A stretch of DNA of 64,000 nt, from contig CAVVAB010000012.1 of the NCBI GenBank assembly GCA_963746155.1, positions 310,001-374,000 of the forward strand. The letters are read 5' to 3'. Below, piece after piece: positions 44,646 to 54,580 of the stretch (position 1 is its first letter; each line of letters begins with the position of its first letter). This stretch comes from AC-32 sp963746155 (lineage in GTDB: Bacteria; Actinomycetota; Thermoleophilia; Gaiellales; Gaiellaceae). A program made the position numbers and the translations under genes. The notes below the pieces were generated by a model, which did not search any database, was not told the DNA's origin, and worked only from the letters and a program-made list of their open reading frames with translations.

Positions 44646-45202
44646 GCGGCGGCGGGCGCGGGACGGACGCCGCCGCTGCGCGGAAGGAGCATCCGCGCGA
44701 GCCCGAGCCAGATGACCGGAGCGGCGGCGATCCCTACGACGACGAGTCCCCGGACGCCCTTCAGGTCAGTCCCGACGGCGAGCGCATGGCCGAGAAAGAG
44801 CGCGAAGGCTGCGAAGCTCGCGTAGTGAAGGTTGCGCCAGCCGCGGTGACCGATCCACTTCTTCGCGCGGAACGAGGCAGCGAGCATGAGTGTCAGCCAG
44901 CCGGCGATCACACCGGCGGCGACCCCGATCGGCTTCCAGGGCGCGGCGAACGGGATGAGCACGGCGGGGAGGCCGAAGTGCAGGACCGGATCGAGCAGCA
45001 CCGTCAGAGCGTGCAGCCCGACCATCCAGAGCGCGGTCCAGACGAGCGTCCGGTGCCAGCCGAAGAGCGTCTTCTGACGCTTCGGGCCGAACAGCCGCGT
45101 ACTCATCGCAAGTCCGAGCCAGACCGAGACGGTCAACAGTCCGAACGCGACGAGCCCAGAGGCACGCGCGAGCAGCCAGATCGCAGGGACGTTGCCGCTC
45201 AT
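44642..45202 (-). CDS. Ferric-reductase-like membrane haem protein
   Basis: A 186-residue membrane protein of the ferric reductase-like transmembrane (YedZ/MsrQ-related) family. Six helices are apparent. Candidate haem ligands are His in FGWHRTLVW (near 49), GLHALTVLL (near 63), RNLHYASFAAF (near 125) and LGHALAVG (near 139). It probably carries electrons across the membrane through b-type haem. It is the last gene of a three-gene minus-strand operon after two small exported proteins, starting 4 bases inside the preceding stop. Its TAG stop is palindromic (CTAG) with the converging protease stop. Confidence 0.8.
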   Translation of the reverse strand: MSGNVPAIWLLARASGLVAFGLLTVSVWLGLAMSTRLFGPKRQKTLFGWHRTLVWTALWMVGLHALTVLLDPVLHFGLPAVLIPFAAPWKPIGVAAGVIAGWLTLMLAASFRAKKWIGHRGWRNLHYASFAAFALFLGHALAVGTDLKGVRGLVVVGIAAAPVIWLGLARMLLPRSGGVRPAPAAA

Positions 45203-45402
45203 CGGGCTGGGGGTGAGCTGTGCGTGGTGGTGTGGGTCGCGACACCGCTCGGCAGCAGGACGGCCTTGCCCTTCTTGCCTTTAATCATGAGGACGGTCGC
45301 GCGGGTCGGCGACGACTGAGTCGGCGGATGCGACCACGCGAGCGCCGCGACGATCGCGAGCAGCGCCCAGGTCGCGGCGACCGCTGACCAGACGCGGCGC
45401 AC
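45199..45402 (-). CDS. Small membrane-anchored protein, 67 residues
   Basis: GTG 45402 overlaps the preceding stop by one base (TAGTG). The protein has one N-terminal hydrophobic helix (VAATWALLAIVAALAW, about 7-24) and a short, Thr- and Lys-rich outside segment with TVLMIKGKKGKAVLLPSGVA. No family is recognised. It overlaps the next gene (ferric-reductase-like) by 4 bases, so it is probably an accessory subunit of that membrane redox protein. Confidence 0.6.
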   Translation of the reverse strand: MRRVWSAVAATWALLAIVAALAWSHPPTQSSPTRATVLMIKGKKGKAVLLPSGVATHTTTHSSPPAR

Positions 45403-45590
45403 TAGTCGGACTCCTCGCTCTGGGGCGAGGGGGTGGGCGCCTGCGTGACCTGCACGACCGGCGTCGCGGGAGATGCCTGCGTGGTCGACTGCCGCAGGCC
45501 CGTCACTGCGGCGCCGCCCGTGAGCACGGTGAGCGTCAGCGCAGCCGCGAGCGCGAAGGCCTGTCGTCGTGTGGTGGTCGGTTGCGTCAT
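45402..45590 (-). CDS. Small exported Thr/Pro-rich protein, 62 residues
   Basis: ATG 45590 follows the ribosome site GGAGGTGAG by one base. The protein starts MTQPTTTRRQAFALAAALTL, a twin-Arg-like or simple anchor sequence, and ends in a Pro/Ser/Thr-rich tail (VVQVTQAPTPSPQSEESD). It heads the operon with the 67-residue protein and the ferric-reductase-like gene. Function unknown; perhaps a membrane-anchored partner. Confidence 0.55.
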   Translation of the reverse strand: MTQPTTTRRQAFALAAALTLTVLTGGAAVTGLRQSTTQASPATPVVQVTQAPTPSPQSEESD

Positions 45591-45689
45591 CTCACCTCCA
45601 GTTCTAGCGCGCGCGTGGTTAAGGGCCGGCCAGGCGCGGGTTCGGGCTCGGGAAAGGTTCGGCAACCGCCGGTCGATACGGTTGGCGTC

Positions 45690-46700
45690 GTGACGACGGT
45701 CAGCGCGGAGGAAGCGAGACGTATCGCCGTGCGGGCGCAGCTGCTCGACGGCTCGGCGCGCAGCGTGCTCGAGACCGTGCGGCAGCTCGGGTTCCTGCAG
45801 ATCGACCCGATCTCGACGGTCGCGCCGCCGCAGCATCTCGTCCTCTGGAGCCGTCTCGGCAGCGCCTACGACCGCGCCGAGCTCGAACGGCTGCTCTGGG
45901 AGGAGAAGAAGCTGATCGAGTGGGGCGCGTTCATCTGGCCGGTCGAGACGCTGCCGCTGCTCCGGGCGCGCATGCGCCACAACCGCCGCGCGACCCATTA
46001 CAAGTGGCAGCGCTGGCGGCGGGACTTCATGCGCGAGAACGCGTCGTTCAAGCGCTACATCCTGCGTGAGCTCGGGCGGCGCGGGCCACTCCTCTCGCGC
46101 GAGCTCGAGGACAAGACCGGCGGGATCGGCGAGAAGCACGTCTGGTGGGGGAGCCGGCAGGTGAACTGGATGCTCGAATCGCTCGAGGCATTCGGCGAGA
46201 TCGCCATCGTCGGGAGGCGCAACGGGCAGCGCCTCTGGGCCCTCTCCAAGGACTGGTGGCCCGACACGGAGACCGTTCCGGCGCGCGAGGCGGAGAAGCA
46301 GCGCGAGGAGCAGCGGTTTCGTGCGCTCGGCGTGCGCCTCTCGAAGGGCAAGTGGGAGGTCCATCCCGACGCGGCCGACGGTTCAGTGCCCGACCGCGTC
46401 ACGCTGCTCTCGCCCTTCGACCGCCTGATCCACGACCGCGACCGAGCCGAGGCGCTCTTCGGCTTCCACTACCGGCTCGAGATGTACGTCCCCGCCGCGA
46501 AGCGCGAGTACGGGTACTACGTGTTGCCGCTCCTCGTCGGCGACCGGCTCGTGGGCCGGGCGGAGCCCCGCTTCGACCGCAAGACGAAGACGCTCGAGCT
46601 GCTCGGCGCCTGGGACGACACCTCGCGCCTGGACGAGGCGCTGGCCGATCTCGGGCGGTTCCTCGGCGCCGAGAGCACCGTCGCCCAACCCTCCAAGTAA
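45690..46700 (+). CDS. YcaQ/AlkZ-like DNA glycosylase (winged-helix family)
   Basis: A 336-residue protein of the HTH_42 family, whose characterised members unhook DNA interstrand crosslinks. The catalytic Q-x-D motif is QIDPISTVAPPQHLVLWSRL near residue 37. EWGAFIWPVETLPLLRARM, SRQVNWMLESLEAFGEI and VTLLSPFDRLIHDRDRAEAL with FGFHYRLEMYVPAAKREYGY are further signatures of the family. GTG 45690 gives a start six codons before the first helix. It stands alone between the ferric-reductase operon (divergent) and gltX. Confidence 0.87.
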   Translation: MTTVSAEEARRIAVRAQLLDGSARSVLETVRQLGFLQIDPISTVAPPQHLVLWSRLGSAYDRAELERLLWEEKKLIEWGAFIWPVETLPLLRARMRHNRRATHYKWQRWRRDFMRENASFKRYILRELGRRGPLLSRELEDKTGGIGEKHVWWGSRQVNWMLESLEAFGEIAIVGRRNGQRLWALSKDWWPDTETVPAREAEKQREEQRFRALGVRLSKGKWEVHPDAADGSVPDRVTLLSPFDRLIHDRDRAEALFGFHYRLEMYVPAAKREYGYYVLPLLVGDRLVGRAEPRFDRKTKTLELLGAWDDTSRLDEALADLGRFLGAESTVAQPSK

Positions 46701-46749
46701 CAGACTGTTACTAAGTAGGGGTGAACCTGACGCCTAGACTGGCGGCTCG

Positions 46750-47726
46750 ATGAAGAGGGTGCGCTTCGCCCCGAGCCCGACGGGCACGCTGCACGTCGGA
46801 AACGCGCTCAGCGCGGTGGCGAACCGCGCCTTCGGCGACTGGATGCTCCTGCGGATCGACGACACGGATCCCGCGCGCAACGTTCCGGGCGGCGAGGAGG
46901 AGCTGCTTCGCGACCTCGAGTGGCTCGGGCTCCGGTGGGACGAGGGGCCGGTCCGCCAGAGCGAGCGGCGCGAGCGGCATCTCGAGGCCGGAGCGCAGCT
47001 CGGCGAGCGCTTCGACGGGATCACGCTCGTCCGCGAGGACGGGACGCCGACCTACCACCTCGCGAGCGTCGTGGACGACGTGGATTTCGGGATCACGCAC
47101 GTCGTCCGCGGGAACGACCATCGCCCGAACGAGGACCTGCACCGGCGCCTGTTCGTCGCGCTCGGCGCGGAGCCGCCCGAGTTCGTCCACCACGGCCTGA
47201 TCCTCGGCGAGGACGGGAAGAAGCTCTCGAAACGGGCAGAGGGCGCGACGGTCGCGTCGCTGCGGGATGCGGGGATTCCTCCCGAGGCCGTGCGGCGCTA
47301 CCTCGAGGAGCTGGGCCTCCCGAAGCACGACGTCAGCTACGACCTCCGCCGGATCAGGCGGCTTGCGATCGAGGCGATCGCGGAGATGCCCGACGCGGAG
47401 CTCGCCGAGCGCGCCGGCGCTCCGGTCGAGCTCGTGCCTGCGCTGCGCGGCGCCCGCGACCTGAACGAGGCGCGCGATTACGCCCAGGCGATCCTCGAGC
47501 CACCCGCACCCGCGCCGCGGCGACTCGCCCGAGACGCTCGAGCGCTTCCGCGAGCTGCTCGTCCGCGCGAACGGCAACGCCGACCCGAAGGAGCTCGTCC
47601 GCGAGCTGAAGGCGGTCGGCGGCGATCTCCACGCGCTCCGCGTCGCGCTGACCGGCGCCGACCGCGGCCCCGAGCTCTGGGCCGTCGTCGCCGCCCTTCC
47701 GCCCGACGAGACCCTGCGGAGGATCG

Positions 47727-47740
<14 letters not shown>
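46750..47740 (+). CDS. gltX: Glutamyl-tRNA synthetase, unusually short (one +1 frame disruption)
   Basis: It attaches glutamate to tRNA. The class I signatures are present: RFAPSPTGTLHVGNAL (HIGH-type, residues 4-19) and KKLSKRAEGATV (KMSKS-type, near 160). The connecting region between SERRERHLEAGAQLGERFDG and ITLVREDGTPTYHLASVVDD is about 70 residues shorter than in ordinary GltX, and the C-terminal helical domain is also cut down. The frame breaks after EPPAPAP; skipping one base near 47512 gives GDSPETLERFRELLVRANGN and a stop overlapping cysS, 329 residues against about 470-490. It is too long and carries too much C-terminal domain for a typical GluQ-RS. Position before cysS supports gltX. 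Confidence 0.85.
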
Positions 47741-49014
<1,274 letters not shown>

Positions 49015-49018
<4 letters not shown>

Positions 49019-49720
49019 CGACCGACCTCGTCTACGGGCGCCGCCCGGTGCGCGAGGCGGTGCGCGGGCCGCGCGAGGTCCTGGAGCTCTGGGCGACCGA
49101 GCGCGCGCTGAAGGCGGAGCCGTGGCTGCAGGAGGCGGGAGTCCGGATCCAGCGCAAGCCCGAGCGCGACCTGAACGCCGAGGCGGGCACGAACGACCAC
49201 CAGGGCGTGCTCGCGCGGGTCGAGCCCTTCCGCTACGCCGACGCGCACGAGCTCGCGGCCGGCCCCGCGCCGCTCCTGGCCGTGCTCGACTCCGTCACCG
49301 ACCCGCGCAACCTGGGCGCCGTCGTCCGCAGCGCCGACGGCGCAGGCGCCTCGGGCGTCGTCCTACCCGCGCACAACTCGGCGCGCGTCACGCCGGCCGT
49401 CTGCCGCGCATCCGCGGGCGCGGTCGAGCACCTTCCGGTCGCGGTCGTGACGAACCTCGCGCGCTACCTCGGCGAGGTCAAAGGGCAGGACCTCTGGGTC
49501 TGGGCCGCGGACGGCGAGGCCGAGAAGACGATGTGGGAGGCCGATCTCACAGGCGGCATCGCGCTGGTCTTCGGCGCCGAGGGCAAGGGCCTGCGCCCGC
49601 TCGTCCGCCGCACGTGCGACGACGCGGTCGCGATCCCGCTCGTCGGGCCAGGTCGAGTCGCTGAATGTGAGCGTCGCCGCGGCTCTGCTGCTCTACGAGG
49701 CGAGAAGGCAGCGTGGCTGA
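49015..49720 (+). CDS. rlmB: 23S rRNA (guanosine-2'-O)-methyltransferase, SpoU/TrmH family (one +1 frame disruption)
   Basis: A SPOUT methyltransferase that modifies 23S rRNA. The N-terminal substrate domain starts VYGRRPVREAVRGPREVLEL; motif 1 is ITDPRN-like, here SVTDPRNLGAVVRSADGAGA near residue 92; motif 2 is ALVFGAEGKGLRPLV near 182. The frame breaks inside motif 3: after AIPLVG one base near 49650 must be skipped to read QVESLNVSVAAALLLYEARR and a TGA at 49718-49720 (234 residues). GTG 49015 overlaps the cysS stop (GTGA). The cysS-rlmB-yacP-sigH order matches Bacillus, except that the mrnC gene is missing. Confidence 0.92.
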
Positions 49721-50153
49721 GCCGACCCTCTACCTGTTCGACGGCTACAACCTCCTCCACGCAGGCCCGTTCGACGACCCACGCGAGCTCGTCGACCGGC
49801 TGGCCAGCTTCGTCGCGCTTCAGGGCGCGCGTGGCGTGGTCGTGTTCGACGGCGTCGGCGAGGAGCGAGCCCACGGCCCGCTCGAGGTGCGGTACGCGCC
49901 GCACGCCGACGCGCTTCTCGAGCGTCTCGCCGCGGAGAACCGCAATACCGAGACCGTCTGTCTCGTCTCCTCGGACGCGGCCATCCGCGGCACCTCGGGG
50001 CAGGAGGTGCAGAAGCGAAGCTCGGCGACGTTCCTCACCGACCTCGACGAGCCCGAGCATGGTGAGACGAGCCGTTACCGCGTGGGCGATCGCGTGGACG
50101 AAGAAACGCGAAAGCGTCTTGAGAAGCTGCGTCGAGGCCAAGGGTCCGGTTAA
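49713..50153 (+). CDS. yacP: YacP-like NYN-domain RNase
   Basis: A 146-residue PIN/NYN-fold protein of the YacP (Rae1) family, which in Bacillus cleaves mRNA in the ribosomal A site. The opening LYLFDGYNLLHAGPF carries the conserved acidic residue (Asp10 and the N-L pair), GVVVFDGVGEERAHGPLEVR gives the second acidic site, and VCLVSSDAAIRGTSGQEVQ the third. The C-terminal helix is DEETRKRLEKLRRG. GTG 49713 lies inside the rlmB end by 8 bases. It is slightly shorter than Bacillus YacP. Confidence 0.88.
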   Translation: MAEPTLYLFDGYNLLHAGPFDDPRELVDRLASFVALQGARGVVVFDGVGEERAHGPLEVRYAPHADALLERLAAENRNTETVCLVSSDAAIRGTSGQEVQKRSSATFLTDLDEPEHGETSRYRVGDRVDEETRKRLEKLRRGQGSG

Positions 50154-50165
50154 AGAAAACAGACC

Positions 50166-50202
50166 GCAAGGTCTTGAAACGTTGTTGGGACCTTGCTATC
50201 TT
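50166..50202 (+). promoter_or_regulatory. sigH promoter with embedded inverted repeat
   Basis: TTGAAA (50174-50179) and TATCTT (50197-50202) have a perfect 17-base spacer, a good sigma-70-type promoter 24 bases ahead of TTG 50226. A perfect 8-bp inverted repeat, GCAAGGTC (50166-50173) and GACCTTGC (50189-50196), has its left arm touching the -35 and its right arm touching the -10. A repressor bound here would block RNA polymerase directly. Confidence 0.55.
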
Positions 50203-50225
50203 GATCCTCAACCTAAGGGTGAGGC

Positions 50226-50924
50226 TTGTCGAGCTCGCCTGCCGTCAGCGAGGGAGGAGCAGTGGCCGCTCGACCTGCTCAAGCGCTCCAAACGCCGCAA
50301 AAGCGCCAGCGTGAGCTCGAGGATCTTCAGCTCGTCATGCGGGCCCGCAACGGCGACAGCAAGGCTCTCGACGAGCTGATCCGCCGCTACCACGGCTTCG
50401 TCCGCCTCAAGGCGAGCTCGTACTTCCTCGCCGGCGGCGACTCGGAGGACCTGATCCAGGAAGGGCTGATCGGGCTCTACAAGGCCGTGCGCGACTTCAG
50501 CCCGGAGAAGGCCTCGTTCCGCAGCTTCGCCGAGCTGTGCGTGACGCGGCAGATCATCACGGCGATCAAGACCGCGACTCGCTTCAAGCACGCGCCGCTC
50601 AACACGTACGTCTCGTTCAGCCACACGCCGGCGGGCCAGGAGTCCGAGGCCGACTGCACGCTCGGCGACGCGCTTCCAGGCCCGTCCGTCGACGATCCGT
50701 CGATCTGCGTGATCTCGACCGAGGAGCTGCAGAGCCTCGTCTTCACACTCGGGACGGGCCTCTCGAAGCTCGAGGCGGACGCCCTGAAGCTCTACCTCGA
50801 AGGCGAGTCATACGAGGAGATGGCCGACCTCCTCGGGTGCGACACGAAGACGATCGACAACGCGCTCCAGCGTGTGAAGCGCAAGGTGCTGTCGCACCAG
50901 CAGTCGCGGCAAGTCCTGCAGTAG
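50226..50924 (+). CDS. sigH: RNA polymerase sigma factor, SigH-like
   Basis: A 232-residue sigma-70-family factor closest in style to the sporulation/stationary sigma-H group. Region 2 reads LDELIRRYHGFVRLKASSYF, LAGGDSEDLIQEGLIGLYKA and VRDFSPEKASFRSFAELCVT with the -10 recognition helix ITAIKTATRFKH. Region 4 is LSKLEADALKLYLEGESYEE, MADLLGCDTKTIDNALQRVK. A 40-residue N-terminal extension precedes region 1.2-like sequence. TTG 50226 is the start. It ends the conserved block; the expected rpmG-secE-nusG genes do not follow, and a tRNA comes instead. Confidence 0.92.
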   Translation: MSSSPAVSEGGAVAARPAQALQTPQKRQRELEDLQLVMRARNGDSKALDELIRRYHGFVRLKASSYFLAGGDSEDLIQEGLIGLYKAVRDFSPEKASFRSFAELCVTRQIITAIKTATRFKHAPLNTYVSFSHTPAGQESEADCTLGDALPGPSVDDPSICVISTEELQSLVFTLGTGLSKLEADALKLYLEGESYEEMADLLGCDTKTIDNALQRVKRKVLSHQQSRQVLQ

Positions 50925-50945
50925 CGCGCGCTACGCTGGGCTCGC

Positions 50946-51018
50946 GCCGGAGTAGCTCAGCTGGTAGAGCAAGCGCCTTGTAAGCGCTAGGTCGTGGGTT
51001 CGAGTCCCTCCTCCGGCT
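50946..51018 (+). tRNA. tRNA-Thr (anticodon TGT)
   Basis: A full cloverleaf: acceptor GCCGGAG/CTCCGGC, D stem GCTC/GAGC, anticodon stem AGCGC/GCGCT with loop CTTGTAA (anticodon TGT, reading ACA), and T loop TTCGAGT. The T stem GTGGG/CCCTC has one T-T mismatch, perhaps a base error or a real deviation. CCA is not encoded. It lies 22 bases after sigH. Confidence 0.93.
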
Positions 51019-51083
51019 CCTTCCCGGAAACCGTCTGCGCTCTCCGCCCGTACACATACGGGGCCTCAGAGGGGAGTGTGGTA

Positions 51084-52214
51084 ATGGGAGAGCATCACTT
51101 CGGGCGCCGGCCGAGCGCATTGCTCGGGCTGGCCCTGGTACTGGGGGCTGCGCTGGTCGTGGCCTCGCCGCTCGGTGCCGTCTCCCGGCACGAGCACAAC
51201 TCGTACACCGTCACGCCGCTGGTCTCCGACCAGCCGGGCATGGCGGCCCACACCGACGGGAATCTCGTCAACGCCTGGGGCCTGACGGCCGGGCCGACGA
51301 CCCCGTGGTGGGTTTCCGACAACGGCACCGACAAGTCGACCCTCTACAACGGCGACGGAACGCCTCGCGCGCTGGTCGTCGACGTCGCGGGTGGACCGAC
51401 CGGAACCGCCTTCAACCCGACGGCCGGCTTCGTGCTGCCGACGGGCGGCAAGGCGTTGTTCCTGTTCGACGGCGAGGACGGCGTGATCCGCGGATGGAAC
51501 GGAGCCCAGGGCACGACCGCGGTCGTCGTCAAGGATCGCTCCAACGTCGGGGCGATCTACAAGGGCCTGACGGTCGCCGACACGTCGGCCGGGCCGCGGC
51601 TGTACGCGGCCGACTTCCACAACGGGCGGATCGACGTCCTGGACGGGAGCTTCGACCTGAAGCCCGGCGGTTTCCGGGATCCGTTCCTGCCACGGCACTA
51701 CGCGCCGTTCAACGTCCAGGTGATCGGCGACCGCGTGTACGTGGCGTACGCGAAGCAGGACGAGAAGGCCGAGGACGAGGCGGCCGGCCCGGGCCGCGGT
51801 TTCGTCGACGCCTACGACCTCAAGGGTCGCCTGCTCGCGCGGGTCGCTTCACGCGGCCACCTCAACGCACCGTGGGGGCTCGCGCTCGCTCCGGCGAGCT
51901 TCGGGCGCTTCGCGGGCGATCTTCTCGTGGGGAACTTCGGAAACGGCAAGATCCACGCGTACGAGGAGCGCTCGAACGAGCACTTCGACTCGCGCAAGCA
52001 TCACTCGCGCCGTCATCACCATGGTGAGTTCAAGCGCTTCAAGTTCCGCGGAACGCTGCGGGACAGCTATGGAAGGGCGGTCAAGATCGACGGGCTCTGG
52101 GCGCTTCGGTTCGGGAACGACTCCGCGGCCGGGCCGTCCAGCACGCTGTTCTTCACAGCGGGCCCGAACGACGAGAACAACGGACTCTTCGGCTCGATCA
52201 CGCCGAACAAGTAG
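51084..52214 (+). CDS. Secreted TIGR03118-family protein (beta-propeller-like)
   Basis: A 376-residue exported protein with a signal peptide (residues 10-33, LLGLALVLGAALVVASPLGA). The body matches the TIGR03118 family: LVNAWGLTAGPTTPWWVSDN, FNPTAGFVLPTGGKALFLFD, GLTVADTSAGPRLYAADFHN, VYVAYAKQDEKAEDEAAGPG, LNAPWGLALAPASFGRFAGD and LWALRFGNDSAAGPSSTLFF, repeated strand sets that fit a propeller. A His-rich loop (HHSRRHHHGE) near residue 315 could bind metal. Function unknown. ATG 51084 is the start. It stands alone after the tRNA and converges on the glycosyltransferase at 52261. Confidence 0.82.
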   Translation: MGEHHFGRRPSALLGLALVLGAALVVASPLGAVSRHEHNSYTVTPLVSDQPGMAAHTDGNLVNAWGLTAGPTTPWWVSDNGTDKSTLYNGDGTPRALVVDVAGGPTGTAFNPTAGFVLPTGGKALFLFDGEDGVIRGWNGAQGTTAVVVKDRSNVGAIYKGLTVADTSAGPRLYAADFHNGRIDVLDGSFDLKPGGFRDPFLPRHYAPFNVQVIGDRVYVAYAKQDEKAEDEAAGPGRGFVDAYDLKGRLLARVASRGHLNAPWGLALAPASFGRFAGDLLVGNFGNGKIHAYEERSNEHFDSRKHHSRRHHHGEFKRFKFRGTLRDSYGRAVKIDGLWALRFGNDSAAGPSSTLFFTAGPNDENNGLFGSITPNK

Positions 52215-52260
52215 TCCTTCGACGAGCGGCGGCGCGCATCGGGCGCGCCGCCGCTCCCTT

Positions 52261-53519
52261 TCAGGCGCGGCCAGGCGCTCGATCAGGTCGGCGGCAGTGA
52301 TCGTGCCCGGGCTCGCCTGCAGCCGAGCCGAAGCGGCGCGCAGGCGCGGATTGTCGGCAGCAAGGAGGCGGTCGATCGCCTCGTGGAGCTCTCTGGGCTC
52401 GAACTCGTAGGTCGGGAGCCGCACGCCGAAGCCGACCTCCTCGACGCGCTGCGCGTTGTCGTACTGGTCCCAGAAGAGCGGGAGCACGATCATCGGCTTG
52501 CCGAAGTGGATCGACTCGGTGACCGTGTTGTTGCCGCCGTGCGTGATCACGAGGTCGACGTGGGGGAGGATCGCCGGCTGTGGGAGGAACTCGGCGCCCG
52601 TCATGTTCGGCGCCAGCTCGATCAGCTCGTGCTGCGGGCCCTTGCTGACGACGTAGCGGTGCGGCGTCTCGGCGAGGACGGCGACGAGGCGGTTCATCAG
52701 GTCGACGTCGGCCGAGCCGAGGCTGCCGAGGCTGACGTAGACGAGCGCGCCGTCGCCGGGCGGCGGCTCGAACGCCTCGTCGACGGCGCGCACGCACGAG
52801 TCGAGGCGGTGCCAGGTCGGGCCGAGCGGCTGCGAGCGCTCGTAGTCGGCCTCGGCCGGATAGAGGCTGAGGTCGAGGAACGGCGACTCGTGGATGAACT
52901 CGATCCCGGGCAGCGGCGGCGCGCCGCGCTCCTCGCAGAACGCGGAGAACTCGGACTGCAGCGGCTCGTGCAGCTCCCGGTAGCGCGCTCTGAACTCGTC
53001 CCAGCGCGAAGGGTCGGTCGTCGGGTAGCCCGAGAACGTCGGCGGCAGGGCCGGGTCCTTCAGCTCGAGCGGGTTGCACGAGACGATCCGCACCCACGGG
53101 CGGCCGGACGCGGGGACGGCCGGGAACGCGACGACGTTGTCCTGGACGATCACGTCCGGCTCGAGCTCGCCGAAGATCTCCTCGAGCCTCGCGTCCGCGT
53201 AGCGCGCGCCGTCGACCAGCTCCTGCCAGACAGGGAGGATGAACGTCTCGAGCTGCTCGATCGTCGGCTTGCGGAACTCCGGCGCCGTCTCGCGGACGAA
53301 GTCCTTCCAGAACTGGCCCGGAGCCTCCTCGACCTCGGGCGGCGGCTTGAGCCGCATCAGCGCCTCCTCGAAGCCCTGCGCTTCGAGCGTTCCCGCGAAC
53401 GACTCCTCGACGACGAAGACGACGCGCGCGCCGCGCTCGAGCAGCACCTTGCCGATGCCGACGCAGTTGTTCGTCGGCCCGAACGCGCCCTCCGGGAAGA
53501 AGACGACTGTCTTGCTCAC
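52261..53519 (-). CDS. UGT/MGT-like family 1 glycosyltransferase (3' end unresolved)
   Basis: A roughly 420-residue GT-B enzyme like macrolide and flavonoid glycosyltransferases. It starts GTG 53519 with VVFFPEGAFGPTNNCVGIGK, has PDVIVQDNVVAFPAVPASGR near residue 125, and the donor-binding hallmark GALVYVSLGSLGSADVDLMN near 260, then ILPHVDLVITHGGNNTVTES and VLPLFWDQYDNAQRVEEVGF. The last clear residues are ADLIERLAA near 52270. The open frame then runs on through antisense of the next gene to 51849. TGA 52261-52263 is a good end but needs a net shift of two bases. The start overlaps the trans-sulfuration gene stop, so the two genes are coupled. Confidence 0.8.
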
Positions 53520-54509
53520 GCCAGCGCTTGCTCGAGGTCGGCCCAGAGCTCGTCTGCGATCCTCGAGGCCGACGCTCAGGCGCAGGAGGCCGGGCGGGAC
53601 GCGGTCGCCCTCCCAGCGCGCGCGGCTCTCGATCACCGAGTCGACGCCGCCGAGGCTCGTCGCGTTCGCGATCACGCCGAGGGACGTCTCGACCTTTCGT
53701 GCGGCGTCGGCGTCTGCGACGTCGAACGAGAGCAGGCCGCCGAAGCCGGGGTAGCGCACGACCTCGACCGCCGGGTGGTCGCGCAGCCGCTCCGCGAGCA
53801 CCTGCGCGGTGGCCGTGATCCGCTCCATGCGCACCTGCAGCGTCTTGAGGCTCCGGAGCAGCAGCCAGCTCGGATCCGGTGCGGCGACGATCCCCGTGAG
53901 CGTGCGGAACGCTCGCAGCGTGTCCGCGTCCTCGGCCGACCGGCAGACGACCGCGCCGAGGAGGACATCGTGGTGGCCGCCGAGGTACTTGGTCGCGCTG
54001 TGCACCGCGAAGTCGGCGCCGTGCTCGAGCGGCCGCAGGTAGACGGGCGTCGCGGCCGTCGAGTCGACGACCACGCGCGCAGGATGGGCCGCGGCCGCCT
54101 CGAGGTCCGGCATCGTCAGGAACGGGTTCGAGGGCGCCTCCAGGAAGACGAGGTCGACGCCGTCCGGCGGCGGGCCGGTCTGGTCGAACTCGACGTAGCG
54201 CAAGCCCCACTTCTCGAGCCCGGCGAAGAGGCGGCCCGTCCCGAAGTACGCACCCTCGGCGAGCGCGATCGTCTGCCCCGGCTCGAGCAGCGAGAGCACG
54301 AGCGCCGCGATGGCGCCGGTCCCGGAAGGGAAGAGGAGCGCGTGGCCGCCCTCGAGCTCGCCGAGCGCGTCCTCGGCGGCGACCCCCGTCGGGTGCGCGT
54401 AGCGCTGGTAGTAGAAGCGACCCGGCTCGCCGCGGTCGTACGGCCAGATCGTCGCTCGGTCGACGGGCTCCACGAGGGCCAACTCTAGACCGCGCCGACC
54501 GTTTCTCAC
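53516..54509 (-). CDS. Cystathionine gamma-synthase/lyase family PLP enzyme (one +1 frame disruption)
   Basis: A trans-sulfuration enzyme that handles cystathionine or homoserine esters. Signatures are RFYYQRYAHPTGVAAEDALG near residue 30, ALLFPSGTGAIAALVLSLLE near 55, VDLVFLEAPSNPFLTMPDL near 115 and the PLP lysine in HSATKYLGGHHDVLLGAVV near 165. The frame breaks after RLSVGLED; skipping one base near 53560 gives ADELWADLEQALA and a TGA overlapping the glycosyltransferase GTG (330 residues). Without the skip the two genes appear falsely fused. The N-terminus is shorter than the usual 380-residue enzymes. The sulfate transporter genes lie divergently alongside. Confidence 0.88.
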
Positions 54510-54539
54510 TTGACGTGCGTCTGGGTCTAGAAGTAATCT
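54510..54539 (+). promoter_or_regulatory. Candidate promoter of the sulfate transporter operon
   Basis: TTGACG (54510-54515) and TAATCT (54534-54539) are 18 bases apart, 42 bases before the binding-protein ATG. AAGGAG at about 54571-54576 is the ribosome site. The -35 touches the divergent trans-sulfuration start codon, so a regulator here would act on both directions. Confidence 0.5.
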
Positions 54540-54580
54540 CCATGACTTCAGTGGACAAGCTTGAAAAATAAGGAGTCGGA

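Noticed and set aside
52200..52270. A +1 break that would end the UGT-like glycosyltransferase at TGA 52261
   Set aside because: The geometry needs a net shift of two bases, unlike every other site, so I did not count it among the +1 breaks and left the 3' end open.
51849..54509. Apparent 886-residue fusion of a trans-sulfuration enzyme and a glycosyltransferase
   Set aside because: The fusion exists only in the raw frame. Skipping one base near 53560 gives the proper enzyme C-terminus and a stop that overlaps the glycosyltransferase GTG.
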